Source: Erinaceus europaeus (Eukaryota > Chordata > Mammalia > Eulipotyphla > Erinaceidae). From it: a stretch of 64,000 nucleotides of DNA. The stretch covers positions 80,805,118-80,869,117 of the forward strand of contig NC_080172.1 of the NCBI RefSeq assembly GCF_950295315.1, written 5' to 3'. The translations under genes were made by a program, and so were the position numbers. The notes under the pieces are model-generated. The model made no database searches. It was not told where the DNA came from and saw only the letters and a program-made list of their open reading frames with translations. Of this stretch, positions 45,550 to 56,371 are shown one piece after another (positions within the stretch are counted from its first letter, which is position 1; the number at the start of each line of letters is the position of its first letter).

Positions 45550-46199
45550 ATGATCTAAATCCAATTGTGCCTGAACTTAGTGCACATTAATTATTAATGA
45601 TATCATTATAGGAATTTTGGAATTTCTTTCTCCAGGAGCCATGATATAAAAGATATATTAACCAAATTCAAAGAATAAATCAATAATACTGAGAATCCAA
45701 ATGTTTTCCTTTAGACAGAGCCATCCATAAGAGACTACTCAAGGATATACCTTTAACCCTATTCCTAATGAATTTGGAAAATTCAATTGCTCTGCAATCT
45801 ATAGTAAAATGCTATCACTTCATATGTATGACTTTCATGGATCTTAGCTTTCCTATCATTAAATTATAATTTTGACATATTAATGATAACTTCAAATTTC
45901 AAAACCAATTACTTTATGTCTAGATAGCTGAGTTGCACAAATACTATTTGATATTCCATTCCACTCATTTAACTATACTGGATTTCCTTTGAATGTTATG
46001 CATTTAAAGGAATGACAGCTTTTTACTCTAAGTCACTCAAGAAAGGATCATTTCATTTGCTTTAGGACATTATTTCAATTTCTCAATAAAAATTTGTAGG
46101 TTTGTGTTTTTGTGAATGTTATATATGTGTGTATGAGAGTGTTTAAGACAATAAAGGATATATATATATATATATATACGGTATATAACATATATAACA

Positions 46200-46240
<41 letters not shown>

Positions 46241-46490
46241 TCTTTGTCTAGATAAAGTGCCTAGAAATGTATAGATACATTGTTCTTTGATGGGAGAAAC
46301 ATTATCTTTACATAAAGATCCATTTCTAAGGGATTTCATCTTGTGCAGTGAAGTCTGTTTCTTCCAAAGTTCATGAATTCCATGCTAGACAATCTCTTTC
46401 TCATTTTTTTTACCACTATGATTATTTCTGGGGCTCAATCACTGTAGACTTCCATGACTCTCAGTGGCTGATCTTTCCTTTTCTTTTTAA
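45550..46490. other. Mostly unique; AT microsatellite
   Basis: No gene or repeat recognised except (AT)n at 46158-46235. Confidence 0.55.
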
Positions 46491-46497
46491 GAATTTA

Positions 46498-46795
46498 AAA
46501 ATATTTATTTAATTTATTTATTCCCTTTTGTTGCCCTTGTTTTTTTTTATTGTAGTTGTTATTGATGTTGTTGTTGGATAGGACAGAGAGAATTGGGAGA
46601 GGAGGGGAACACAGAGAGGTAGAGAGAAAGCTAGAAACCTACAGATCTGCTTCACCACTTGTGAAGCGACTCCCCTACAGGTTGGGAGCCAAGGGCTCCA
46701 ACCTGGATCTATACTCTGTCCTTGTGCTTTGCGACACTTGCACTTAACCAGCTGCTCTATCTGTGTTTACCCGCTGCACTACCACCCAACTCCCT
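46498..46795 (-). repeat. SINE (long form)
   Basis: Antisense with normal body. The head shows a local repeat ('cttaaccagctgctctatc' then 'acccgctgcactaccacc'). Confidence 0.9.
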
Positions 46796-46914
46796 GTTCT
46801 TTTCTTTTTAATAGAGGGGAAGAGACACAGATAAAGAGGGTGAGAGAGGCAGGAAGAGGAGGAGAGACAATGCAGCACTTCTGAGGAAATTAAAAATTTC
46901 TTAAAATTTTTTTT

Positions 46915-47196
46915 TTAATTTTGCTTTATTTCCCCCTTTTGTTGCCCTTTTTTTTTTATTGTTGTTGTAGTTATTATTGTTGTTATTGATGTCGTCATTG
47001 GATAGGACAGAGAGAAATGGAGAGAGGAGGGAAGACAGAGAAGGGGAGAGAAAGACAGACACCTGCAGACCTTCTTCACCGCCTGTGAAGCAACTCTGGC
47101 AGGTGGGGAGCTGGGGGCTCAAACCAAGATTCTTACATTGGTCCTTGTGCTTTGTACCATGTGCGCTTAACCAGCTACACTACTGCCCGACCACCT
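46915..47196 (-). repeat. SINE (long form)
   Basis: 'cccccttttgttgccc', 'ggacagagagaaatggagag', 'ctcaaaccaagattcttac', 'cttaaccagctacactactgcc'. Confidence 0.9.
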
Positions 47197-47410
47197 AGAA
47201 GTTTATTTATACAGTTGTTATAAGAACTTTTAATATAAAACTTTTAATATAAGAATTTTATTTTTCTGTGCAGTTCTCAATGACATTTTGTAGCAGTGAT
47301 AATAGAATCTTCATTATACATCTAGTTTCAATGCATTTGCACAAAACATTGCTGTGATATTATTAGTGACTGTAGATGTTTGTGGTCCTTTTAAAAAGCT
47401 CTAAAATTCC

Positions 47411-47416
47411 CGAACC
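47411..47416 (+). repeat. LTR target duplication, left
   Basis: cgaacc, matching 48138-48143. Confidence 0.7.
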
Positions 47417-48137
47417 TTTCGGGGTATCTCTCTCCCTCTCCGGCGGGGTGGTCTCCAGGGGAAAGGTAATGGGCTGGTTCTTTCTCGCTCACGACAGGGG
47501 TGACACGAAGTAAAAGACACTAGGGGACTTTTGGCGTGCCTAGAATCTGAGTCCTGGAACCCAGAATCCTAGAGTCTGTTTATTAGCAAAGTGGACATGA
47601 GTTAAATAGAAAAGCAATGAAGTTAATTATTGTTGAAATATGACAGAAATTACAGGTTTTTTAATGGTCAGCATGCCCCTAAGGTAGGGGGCTGGTATGA
47701 CAGGAATTGATGAGATACAAGACAGTTATTCTCCATGACACAAGCAGCTTAATTATCCAAAGGTATTTGAGAGAAGCATAGGGGTTAAACCTGTAGGGTA
47801 AGACAGAAAGAAGTATCAAAAAGCCATATAGTTTGGAATTTCTCTTGTCTGGGGTCTGAGGTGTGTGATGAAGTGTGTGATAAGGTGTGTTCTTCTGTGA
47901 TCAGAAGGTGACTTTGAATAAGTGAATCTGTGGCCATGTGGCCTGCAGTTAATGGAGGGAAGTATTGGGGTTTCTGTGGGCCTGAGAGTCAAGAAGGAAA
48001 GAACCAAGTCTGAGTTTCCCCCCTTATGCTCACCTTGGTTGAGAGAGGCTTACCAAGAGGTTATCTTCTCAGACCTCCATCCAAAGATGGGGGTGGTTCT
48101 CCCTAAGCTCTATCAGGCCCAACACATGGTCCCAACA
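47417..48137 (-). mobile_element. Solo LTR of an endogenous retrovirus (class II-like)
   Basis: Read on the minus strand it starts TGTTGGGACCATG and runs 721 bp. The duplication cgaacc is present on both sides (47411-47416 and 48138-48143). A polyadenylation signal AATAAA lies on the minus strand at 47579-47584, followed by a GC-rich U5-like 160 bp. A 6-bp duplication and TGTTGGG start suit class II (ERVK/IAP-type) elements. The opposite end is ...CCCCGAAA rather than the canonical CA. No internal retroviral genes accompany it. Confidence 0.75.
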
Positions 48138-48143
48138 CGAACC
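48138..48143 (+). repeat. LTR target duplication, right
   Basis: cgaacc, matching 47411-47416. Confidence 0.7.
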
Positions 48144-48174
48144 AATCTGAAATAATGATTTTTGATAGAAAATA

Positions 48175-48350
48175 TTAAGAACGGTTAAGGAAAGGGGGGA
48201 TTTGCATGTGTAGGGGGCAGGTTTGGGGTTTTGGTGCATGATGATGGAGGGGGTATTTTGGAGGTGAGTATTTAGCAGACAACTATCATAGAGAGATGAG
48301 AAGTTGTACCCATGTTTTCTGTGGAACATTAACTCCTGATAAAATGATAC
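48175..48350 (+). repeat. L1 3'UTR fragment
   Basis: 'ggtgcatgatgatggagggg', 'gtgagtatttagcagacaac', 'aactcctgataaaatgatac'. Confidence 0.7.
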
Positions 48351-48361
48351 AAAGAACAAGT

Positions 48362-48488
48362 AAATGAGGGGCTGGACAGTGGCACATTCAGTTAGCTGTG
48401 CAAGTTACAATGCACAAGGACCTGGTTTTCAAGGACCCAATCCCCACCTATATGGAATTTCACAAATGGTGAAGCAAGGCTGCAGATG

Positions 48489-48548
<60 letters not shown>

Positions 48549-48867
48549 TATTTCCTTTCTTTCTTTCTTTCTCTCTCTCTTTTTTCTTTCTTTTATTGTT
48601 TATTTTCCCTTTTGTTTCCCTGTTTTATTGTTGTAGTAGTTATTATTGTTGTTGTTGATGTCTTCATTGTTGGATAGGACAGAGATAAATGGAGAGAAGG
48701 GAAAGACAGAGAGGGGGAGAGAAAGATAGACACTGGCAGACCTGCTTCACCTGCAGGTGAGGATCCGGGGGCTCGAACTGGGATACTTATGCTGGTCCTT
48801 GAGTTTTGCACTACGTGTGCTTAACCTGCTGTACTATCGCCCGACCACCTGCTGCAGATCTTTCTTC

Positions 48868-48925
<58 letters not shown>

Positions 48926-48930
48926 GTAAT
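48362..48930 (+). repeat. SINE (short form) split by an antisense long-form SINE, with (TTTC)n tracts
   Basis: Short-form head at 48362 ('ggggctggacagtggcacattc'). The long-form antisense SINE occupies about 48556-48850. 'gctgcagat' precedes a CTTT tract both at 48479 and at 48851, giving a target duplication; the first (TTTC)n run (48487-48555) is then the expanded A-tail of the inserted SINE and the second (48872-48925) the body of the host SINE. Confidence 0.85.
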
Positions 48931-49029
48931 ACTAGTAGATTTTATATATCACCCATCATAAATATCTATATTTATATTTTCAGTGTATTTAGAAAATAAA
49001 ATTTTGTTCCTTAATGCTAAGTGTGAACA

Positions 49030-49335
49030 GAACTTAAAAAAATTATTTATAAAATAAAAAATATGTACAAGATCATAGGATAAGAGGGGTAAAATTCCAC
49101 ACAGTTTCTACCACGAGAGTTCCATATCCCATCCTATCCCTTGAAAGCTTTTCTATTCTTTATCCCTCTGGGAGCATGGACCAAGGATCATTATGGGGTG
49201 CAGAAGGTGGGAGGTCTGGCTTCTGTAATTTCTTCTCTGCTGAACATGGGTGGTGGCAAGTCAAACCATACTCCCAGCCTTTTTCTATACAGATGTCTTT
49301 CTCTTCCTTTTTCCCTGTCTCCTCATTTCCTCTAC
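49030..49335 (-). repeat. L1 3' end fragment
   Basis: 'agatcataggataagagggg', 'ctaccacgagagttccatatcc', 'ggagcatggaccaaggatc', ending in CT-rich sequence and an A-run (49337-49364). Confidence 0.85.
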
Positions 49336-49387
49336 CAAAAAAAAAAAAAGAAAAAAAAAAAAAAGAATGAAAGAAACTACATAAGTG

Positions 49388-49512
49388 ACCAGTGGAGGTG
49401 ACTCAGTAGTAGAGTGCAGAGTTTGTGCCAGGCCCTGAATTCAATCCCTGATACCTCATATACCAGAGTGAGGGTCTGGTTCTCTATTTCTCTTTCATTA
49501 ATAAATAAAAAT
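49388..49512 (+). repeat. SINE of third type
   Basis: 'gtggaggtgactcagtagtag', 'aattcaatccctgatacctc', 'agagtgagggtctggttctc', 'taataaataaaaatat'. Same type as 18138-18265. Confidence 0.65.
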
Positions 49513-49614
49513 ATATATTTAAAAAGAAACTCAGTCATTTATTTCAGGAATTTTGTTTTCATGGTAATACAGTGTACTTCTAACAATAGAATAGACCTAG
49601 AAAATAAAGAATGG

Positions 49615-49905
49615 GGAGTCAGGCGGTAGCTCAGTGGGTTAAGCGCAGGTGGCGCAAAGCGCATGGACCAACTAAGGATCCCGGTTCGAGCTTCTGGCTC
49701 CCCATCTGCAGGGGAGTCGCTTCACAGGTGGTGAAGCAGGTATGCAGGTGTCTGTCTTTCTCTTCTCCTCTCTGTCTTCCCCTCTTCTCTCCATTTCTCT
49801 CTGTCCAACATTAGTAACAACAACAACAATAATAAAAAAAAAGCACAAGGGCAACAAAAAGGAAAATAAATAAATAAATATTTAAAAAATTAAAAAAAAG
49901 AAAAG
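49615..49905 (+). repeat. SINE (long form), young copy
   Basis: Box A 'tagctcagtggg' and box B 'ggttcgagc' are near consensus. Target duplication aaagaatgg at 49606-49614 and 49906-49914. Confidence 0.95.
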
Positions 49906-49914
49906 AAAGAATGG

Positions 49915-51515
49915 AAGAAATTGTAACATTCTGTGACAGGAAGTTAAAGTTACACTGTAAATTCATGGCTGCAGAGCAAGTCATGATTAGCCTGGAATCA
50001 ATTTCACCTTTTGTTACCAGTTGATCTCTGTATTTTATGGACACAATGAACACATGAAAATAGTGTGTTACTATGGGAATTACTGCTAGTTTGACAAATC
50101 TTTAGAGGTCTTGTATATCTATTATTCACATTTACATAACGAATAGTGTCACCAATAAATTAGGTGTTTGTGTTTTTCCTATTTCCATTATTATTAATTA
50201 TCTCTTTCCACTCATTGCCACTGAAAGTACTTGTGTTTGTTTTCCACTTTTATGACAACCAAACTACTCGAGAATCTATAATAGAAAAGATACAGCTCAG
50301 TCACATTTGCAGAAATGATCGAGTTTAATGAAAGAATGCGTATAGAAAAGTAGTCAGCAGAAACCCTTGCTTTGATAACTTGTATAAATATTTCCTTAGA
50401 AATTGCTTCATGAGCTTTCAATTATTAAAGCCGTTGAATTAGGCAAGCAGGTAAAGTGATGCCGTTTTCTTTTACTGTTGCTATTCTAATTGAGGATGTG
50501 ATGGGAGCCTTAACGAATCAAAACGTAGCTGGGGATTTAGGCTGTGTCTTCGCTCAGAGGCATGGTAAACTGCAGCACAAGATGGGAAGTATATTAGTGT
50601 GTAGCTAGAGATTCATAAGATCCTCAAAAAATACTGAGCTATCTTTACTTGAGAAAGTTAGTAATTCTTTCCAGAAATTTTTTTTTTTTGCGATTTTATG
50701 GCACTTTAAGAAAAAGATTCTAACTAAGGTTGTTTTGGGGTCTTGTGGTGTGGATCCATATGTATAGTGCTTGCCAAGATGCAGGCAGTCAGTACTGGAC
50801 TGAATGAATGGATAAGCAAAAGAGATCATACACATGCTAACTCTGTACTAAGTATTTTTAATAATTGAACTGAAATTTTTAAACTTTTTCCCTTTCCTTT
50901 TTTTCTGTGCTAATCAAGCTTTTAAAGCTGGAAAGTTTCTGTAGACTGTGATCAAATTTAAAATTGCACTTCCAAGAGGAGAGTTTTACTAGTACAAATA
51001 ACATGTTGAGGTGGGTATTTTCTCCTCTCTTGGACCATATAATCCACTGTTGAGAGCTCTGCAGAAACAAACAAAAAGGAAGACTGAATCAAATCCAAAA
51101 AGAGATAAGCAGATAGCGTGCAAAACATTTATAGTCTTCACTGTCTCTATATTTTAAATTTTAGCATATCATATTTATCTCAATGTTGCACAGTGAATGG
51201 CTATAATTTTAAAACATGTATATGTAAAAAAATACAAATTATATGCTTGTTTCCTCAGTGGAAAGCTATCTTTTACAGATACAATTTTAAGCATTTATTC
51301 AAAGTTACTTAATTAATTTACTCTACATGGGAGGAGGGAGGGAGAGAGGTCAGAGCACTGATCTGCTCAGATGTATTGATACCTAGGATAAATTCTCACT
51401 TGTAAGTTCTGTACTTTACCCACTGAGTCACTTCTCCTGTGGATGATTTTTAAAAATTTGTTGCTCCTTCTGCTTACACCTACCAGTTCCAAATTAATCT
51501 TTATTTTTTTGAAGA
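49915..51515. other. Unique segment, no gene seen
   Basis: No repeat recognised. 50400-50590 has mixed composition with several CpGs and could be a conserved non-coding block. No splice-bounded frame. Confidence 0.5.
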
Positions 51516-51519
51516 CATT

Positions 51520-51828
51520 AATTTTTTATATTTATTTATTTATTTATTTATTTATTTTCCCTTTTGTTGCCCTTGTTGATTTTCATTGTTGTTGTAGTTA
51601 TTATTGTTGTTATTGATGTCGTTGTTGTGGGATAGGATAGAGAGAAATAGAGAGAGGAGGGGAAGACAGAAAGGGAGAGAGAAAGACAGACACCTGCAGA
51701 CCTGCTTCACTGCCTGTGAAGCGACTCCCCTGCAGGTGGGGAGGCAGGGGCTTGAACCAGGATCCTTACTCCCGTCCTTGCGCTTCGCACCACTGTACTT
51801 AATCCACTGCTCTACCGCCCAACTCCCA
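51520..51828 (-). repeat. SINE (long form)
   Basis: (TTTA)n tail at 51525-51558, then 'cccttttgttgcccttg', 'gacacctgcagacctgcttc', box-B complement 'gcttgaaccaggatcc', head 'ctctaccgcccaactccc'. 'aagacatta' flanks both sides (about 51512 and 51828). Confidence 0.93.
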
Positions 51829-51834
51829 AGACAT

Positions 51835-52815
51835 TAAAATTTAATTCGCATCATATTCTGGACATCCTTGGACTCCTGGAACTTTAGTAAATATGTTCTC
51901 TTTTAATGAAAAGAGAGAGACCTTTTGTTAAATACATGCTGTGGCAATTTTAGCAGGATTCACTGCCTATGCAGGTGGAAGTATTTTATTATTTAGACTT
52001 TTTTTTTTGTTATTTCATTGTTTTGTGATAATACTACCACAGACAGAGGTGTGAATTAGATTATGTTTGCCTTTTTCTTTTTGTAAGCTGTTATTATACC
52101 TTATCTAATGGCTTCATCCACAGGTGTTATGATTTCTAAGGCATTTCCTCTCACTGAAAAACTTGCATCTTAGTAAAGTACATCGGAAAAATGAGAAACC
52201 TTTAGGATTCTGAGGAATACATTTCTAATGATAGATTTCAGAGACCATGACTGACTGATGACAAATGCATGGAGCAAGCTGAAAATTAATCTTGGGGAAA
52301 GCTATAGGGAATGAAATCTGTAGATTAATTAAAAAGAAACTGGCTGAATAAAAGATTAGAAATTATGGTGTTACTGCTAGTAAAATGAGAAAATGGATGA
52401 CATCAGGAGAAAAGAGTGAAAAGGATAGTCACAAGTATTAAGGAGCAGTTTTTCTTAATTAAAGTGGTCAGGGCTTAATACAACTAGCTAAAGATTCTTG
52501 AGTTGCCAGGCATATATTACAAATATTGTTGAGGGAAACAGTGATTTACAAGACAGATGACACATGAGTACGATTTCTCATCTTCTCATGATAGGTGTCT
52601 GAACACTACTCTCACCACCAATTTAACTTCTCCTCCTCCATTGTAAAAAAAAAAAGAAGAAAAGAAAAAGAAAATTGCAATAGGCATTATTATTGCAGTT
52701 TTCCTAGATGTACTGTACTTTCAAAAATTCAATTTTGCTGCCATATAGCTACAAAACATAGGGAAAATAAAAATAATAACTTAAAAGAAAAGACAACAAC
52801 CTTGAAATAAATATT
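51835..52815. other. Mostly unique; L1 3' piece
   Basis: 52515-52650 resembles antisense L1 3' end ('cttctcatgataggtgtctg', 'actctcaccaccaatttaac'). The rest is unrecognised. Confidence 0.5.
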
Positions 52816-52818
52816 GTT

Positions 52819-52998
52819 AAAGGGCTGGTGAGAACTCACCTGGGAGACAGCTGCTATGCCAAGCATGTAATCCAGTTTCAGCACCCCCCCCCCATGTACA
52901 CCAAGTGAGAGAAGTTTCAGTGCTATGGTGTCACTCCTTCTCTCTGTCTGTCTTCCTCCATCTGGAAAAGAAAAATCAACACAGAGAGGTGAAATCCT
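52819..52998 (+). repeat. SINE of another tRNA-like type
   Basis: 'aagggctggtgagaactcacc', 'gctatgccaagcatgtaatcc', C9 run, 'gagaagtttcagtgctatggtg', CT-rich tail. Confidence 0.55.
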
Positions 52999-53079
52999 AG
53001 TGATCACGAATAAAATATATTGTTGAATAGAAAGCCCACTTTTCAGTTTTTAAAAAATTTATTTATTGGGGGATTAATG

Positions 53080-54138
53080 TTATTAATTCAAGGAAGTTCA
53101 TCTACGCCTATGACATCTGCTGTGCAACTCAGGCATCCAAGTTCGACATCCTCGAGGAAACACTCACGAAAGGCATGTCTCTGATATCTGATTACTGTAA
53201 AAAATGGCGACTAATCCCTAGCACTGCAAAAACGGTATCATCTGTTTTCCATCTACACCATGCCTCGGCCTCGCGTGAGCTTAATGTGCAGCTTGGCGAT
53301 ACGAGAATCCGGCATGAAGCCCAGCCAGTCTATCTTGGCGTTACTCTCGATCGCACTCTGTCATTTCACAAACATCTCATAAAAACTGCAGCAAAGGTGG
53401 GCGCAAGGAATAACATCATTGCAAGACTGGCCAGCTCCTCATGGGGCACGAGCGCTTCCACACTACGATCATCATCTCTGGCATTATGCTATTCCACTGC
53501 AGAATACTGTGCCCCAGTATGGTTCCATAGCCCCCATGTCCACTTGGTCGATTCCAAATTATATTCCTCCATGAGGATAATTTCTGGAACCATCCGTTCC
53601 ACCCCGGTTCCATGGCTGCCAGTTCTTAGCAGCGTCGCCCCGCCAGATATTCGTCGGCATGCGGCATCATCTAAGTTCATTTCCCAAGTCTACGCTCGAC
53701 TGGACCTGCCAATATACGCGGATATCTTCGCCCACCCTGTCCAACGCTTGACGTCTCATCACCCAATCTGGTCCCCTACGCCTACACTGAACTTCTCTGT
53801 TCCAGACTCTTGGAAACAGAGTTGGCAGTCAGCTGAGGTAAAGAACAAACACCTCATCACAGACCCCTGCAAGCGTCAACCCGGCTTTGACCTAGCACGT
53901 TATGATTGGGACCTCCTCAATCGCTATCGAACAGGCCATGGCCGGTGCGCCGCTATGTTCCATTGCTGGGGAGCCAGAGACGACCCGAACTGCCCCTGCG
54001 GCTACAGACAGACTATGACCCACATAGTCAACGACTGCCACCTCTCCAGATTCAAAGGAGGTCTCGAAACTTTACATCAGGCTCAACCTGACGCTGTTGA
54101 CTGGCTACGGAAGAAGGGCAAACGCTAGAAGAAGAAGA
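53080..54138 (+). mobile_element. 5'-truncated non-L1 LINE (jockey/CR1-like)
   Basis: A GC- and CpG-richer island abruptly bounded on the left by an L1 3'-end piece (53041-53079, 'ttatttattgggggattaatg') and on the right by L1 3'UTR ('ggtgggaaaagatctag'). It ends in GAAGAAGAAGAAG, a short-repeat 3' tail of the sort seen in several non-L1 LINE clades instead of poly-A. No clear target duplication is visible. Codon composition, CpG density and the open frame are unlike every other element in the window. Confidence 0.8.
53097..54128 (+). CDS. C-terminal half of a jockey/CR1-like reverse transcriptase, frame intact
   Basis: A 344-codon frame without interruption; the first Met is at 53175 (317 codons to the stop). 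It begins inside the RT catalytic box as FIYAYDICCATQ, where F-x-Y-A-D-D is expected, so the first catalytic Asp reads as Tyr. It continues with KKWRLIPSTAKT (R-L-x-x-x-x-K-T motif), then QPVYLGVTLDRTLSFHKHL (the Y-L-G-V-x-L-D motif downstream of RT in jockey/CR1 clades). Then come ALCYSTAEYCAPVW and PPDIRRHAAS (thumb/connection-like), and a terminal Cys/His motif CPCGYRQTMTHIVNDCHL that could bind zinc. These proteins normally prime reverse transcription at a genomic nick. With the fingers, half the palm and the endonuclease missing, this copy cannot be active. I recognise the family but not the exact clade; L1, BovB/RTE and retroviral RT are excluded by the motifs. Confidence 0.75.
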   Translation, partial: FIYAYDICCATQASKFDILEETLTKGMSLISDYCKKWRLIPSTAKTVSSVFHLHHASASRELNVQLGDTRIRHEAQPVYLGVTLDRTLSFHKHLIKTAAKVGARNNIIARLASSSWGTSASTLRSSSLALCYSTAEYCAPVWFHSPHVHLVDSKLYSSMRIISGTIRSTPVPWLPVLSSVAPPDIRRHAASSKFISQVYARLDLPIYADIFAHPVQRLTSHHPIWSPTPTLNFSVPDSWKQSWQSAEVKNKHLITDPCKRQPGFDLARYDWDLLNRYRTGHGRCAAMFHCWGARDDPNCPCGYRQTMTHIVNDCHLSRFKGGLETLHQAQPDAVDWLRKKGKR

Positions 54139-54375
54139 AGGTGGGAAAAGATCTAGTCTGAAGTGAGAGTGTTTTACAGATACCTATCATGACGTGATGA
54201 GAAATTTTGGGAGGGATGGCACAACCGGTTAAGCAAACAGTACCAAATGCAAGGACCCAGATTGAGACCCTCTGGTTCCCCACCTGCAGGGGGGAGAGTG
54301 GAGCTCGCAAATGTCAAAGCAGGTCTGTTAAAAGGAAAAAAAAAAGGAGGGGAATGGCTGCCAGGAGCAATAGAT
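54139..54375 (+). repeat. L1 3'UTR plus SINE composite, left copy of direct repeat
   Basis: 54139-54204 is L1 3'UTR ('gagagtgttttacagatacc'). From about 54205 a short-form SINE follows ('ggcacaaccggttaagc', 'ccccacctgcagggggg'), cut off at 'ctgccaggagcaatagat' against a T-tract. Matches 62095-62330; the first 43 bases are identical, the rest about 80%. Confidence 0.75.
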
Positions 54376-54416
54376 TTTTTTTTTCTTTTTTTAATTTAAA
54401 AAATATAAAATATTGG

Positions 54417-54715
54417 GAGTCGGGCGGTAATGCAACAGGTTAAGTGCAGGTGGCGCAATGGGTTAAGCGCAGGTGGCGCAAAGCGAAGGACCGGGTGTAA
54501 GGATCCTGGTTCCAGCCCCTGGCTCCCCACCTACAGGGGAGTCGCTTCACAGGTGGTGAAGCAGGTCTGCAGGTGTCTGTCTTTCTCTGCCCCTCTCTGT
54601 CTTCCCCTCCTCTCTCCATTTCTCTCTGTCCTATCCAAGAAGGACGGCAATAATAACTACAACAAGAAAACAACAAGGACAACAAAAAGGGAATAAATAA
54701 ATAAAATAAATAATT
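54417..54715 (+). repeat. SINE (long form) with duplicated box-A region
   Basis: Inserted in the A-tail of the host L1. A 21-base block 'ggttaagtgcaggtggcgcaa' (54438-54458) is repeated at 54461-54481 with one difference, adding 23 bp to the promoter region. The remainder is normal, with tail 'acaaggacaacaaaaaggg'. 'aaaaaatat' + 'ataaaatat' flanks both sides. Confidence 0.93.
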
Positions 54716-55942
54716 AAAAAATATATATAAAATATCGACAAAACCATAGGATAAGAGGGGTAAAAATTCCATGCATTTCCCACCACTAGAGTTCCGTATC
54801 TCTTTCCCTCCACTGGAAGCTTTCCTATTCTTTATCTCTTTGTGAGTATGGACCCAGGATCCTTATGGGGTGCAGAAGGTGGAAGGTCTGGCTTCTGTAA
54901 TTGCTATTTTACTGCACATGGGTGTTGGCAGGCCAATCCATACTCCCAGACAATCTGTCTTTCCCTTGTCGTGGTAGCATCTGCAATTTGGTAGCTAAGA
55001 AAACATTAAGATATAAGGAACAAATTGTTTAATAATCTGGAACCTAAAGGCATAAATACAGCAGATGAGATTTGGGGTCTCCATTTTGGGAATGTTAGTA
55101 GGTCTATTTTGGTATATTCCAAGGGGCCCATGACTTTATGAATTTTTGCCTGAGCCCTATAGCTAACATGTAGGTGGCCAAAGGTATTCTCTGGGGAGAT
55201 GGTGTCAGAGCTGGAAATAGGACTAGAAAACTTGATCAGGAAAGAGAGTAGCTCCCAAATCTGGAAAAAATATATATAAGTACCTTTAACTGTAAACCAC
55301 ATCGATTTGATTTGGGGTCTATATTCAGTGCAGGAGCCTGTGTAACCTCTGCATCCCTATAGGTCAGAGCTCTCATTCTGTGGTAATAGCTATGAATGTT
55401 CTAGGCTGCACCCATTGTCAGACCCATTTTCCTTAAGTGGTAGAGTATGTTGGCCCAACCTACTTTTGGAGAATGGGGCAGTCCCTACCATTGTTGATTC
55501 ACATAGATGGCAAGATGCTGTAGGGGCCCTCAAAGGGGTCTACTATGTTGTTCCTGATGGAGATGACCAGTAACAGTGGAGAGAGAAATCTGTTAGTGGT
55601 CTAGGCCCATCATGTCTGTGTTGGAATCCCAGAATTCCTTGACTAGGACCATTGAGGTGGCTTGGTAGTAAGAAAAAGAACCATCATGGGGGTGGGGCAG
55701 TAGTGCAGTGGGTAAAGTGCACGTGGTGCAAAGAGCAAGGAAGGGCATAAGGATCCTGGTTCGAGCCCCTGGCTCCCCACCTGCAGGGGAGTCGCTTCAC
55801 AAGCGGTGAGGCAGGTCTGCAGGTGTCTATCTTTCTCTCCCCCTCTCTGTATTCTCCTCTTCTCTCCATTTCTCTCTGTCCTATCCAACAATGATGACAT
55901 CAACAACAACAACAATAATAACTACAACAACAATAAAACAAC

Positions 55943-56371
55943 TGTTGGGCATTATGCCAGCTTCCCTGCATTGCATGATACTGTGGACTATTTACATAAT
56001 CATTGTTTTGCCTGAAAGATCCCCACCCATGCCTGCAGGGTACATTAATCCCGCCAACCTTCTTCCTTCCCAGAGTACCTTGTTTTCTCCACCCCCTTTC
56101 CTAGCCAATCCCATTCTCGACTTGACACTTCCGTTTTTACCCTATAAAGCACACTGCTGTTCCTGGTTTCACTCTCTCTTCTGCATCCTGACCTTGAGAA
56201 GACCTGGAGAAGGGCTGGTGTGCATAGTGAGAGGCTGACATTTTGCTAGCTCCATGTGGCCTAAACCTGCTGTACTCACACCTGACTCTGGGGCGTCCAC
56301 ATCAATAAAGAATTGTATTACCATGCCACCACGAGTTCCTCATCTCTCTCTCTAGCAAAGCTAGCCTGGAA
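55943..56371 (+). mobile_element. Solo LTR inside a SINE
   Basis: Starts TGTTGGGCATTATG. It has a CCAAT box (56104-56108), TATAAA (56143-56148) and AATAAA (56304-56309) in the normal LTR order, giving U3, R and U5. The flanking 'aacaac' (55937-55942 and 56372-56377) is consistent with a 6-bp duplication, but the AAC-rich SINE tail makes the exact right end uncertain by a few bases. No internal retroviral sequence. About 429 bp. Confidence 0.8.
56143..56148 (+). promoter_or_regulatory. LTR TATA box
   Basis: TATAAA, 35 bases after the CCAAT box and 156 bases before AATAAA, as in retroviral U3/R. Confidence 0.7.

Noticed and set aside
48364..48677. Phe/Leu/Ser-rich frames resembling membrane segments
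   Set aside because: They are translations of the (TTTC)n microsatellite.
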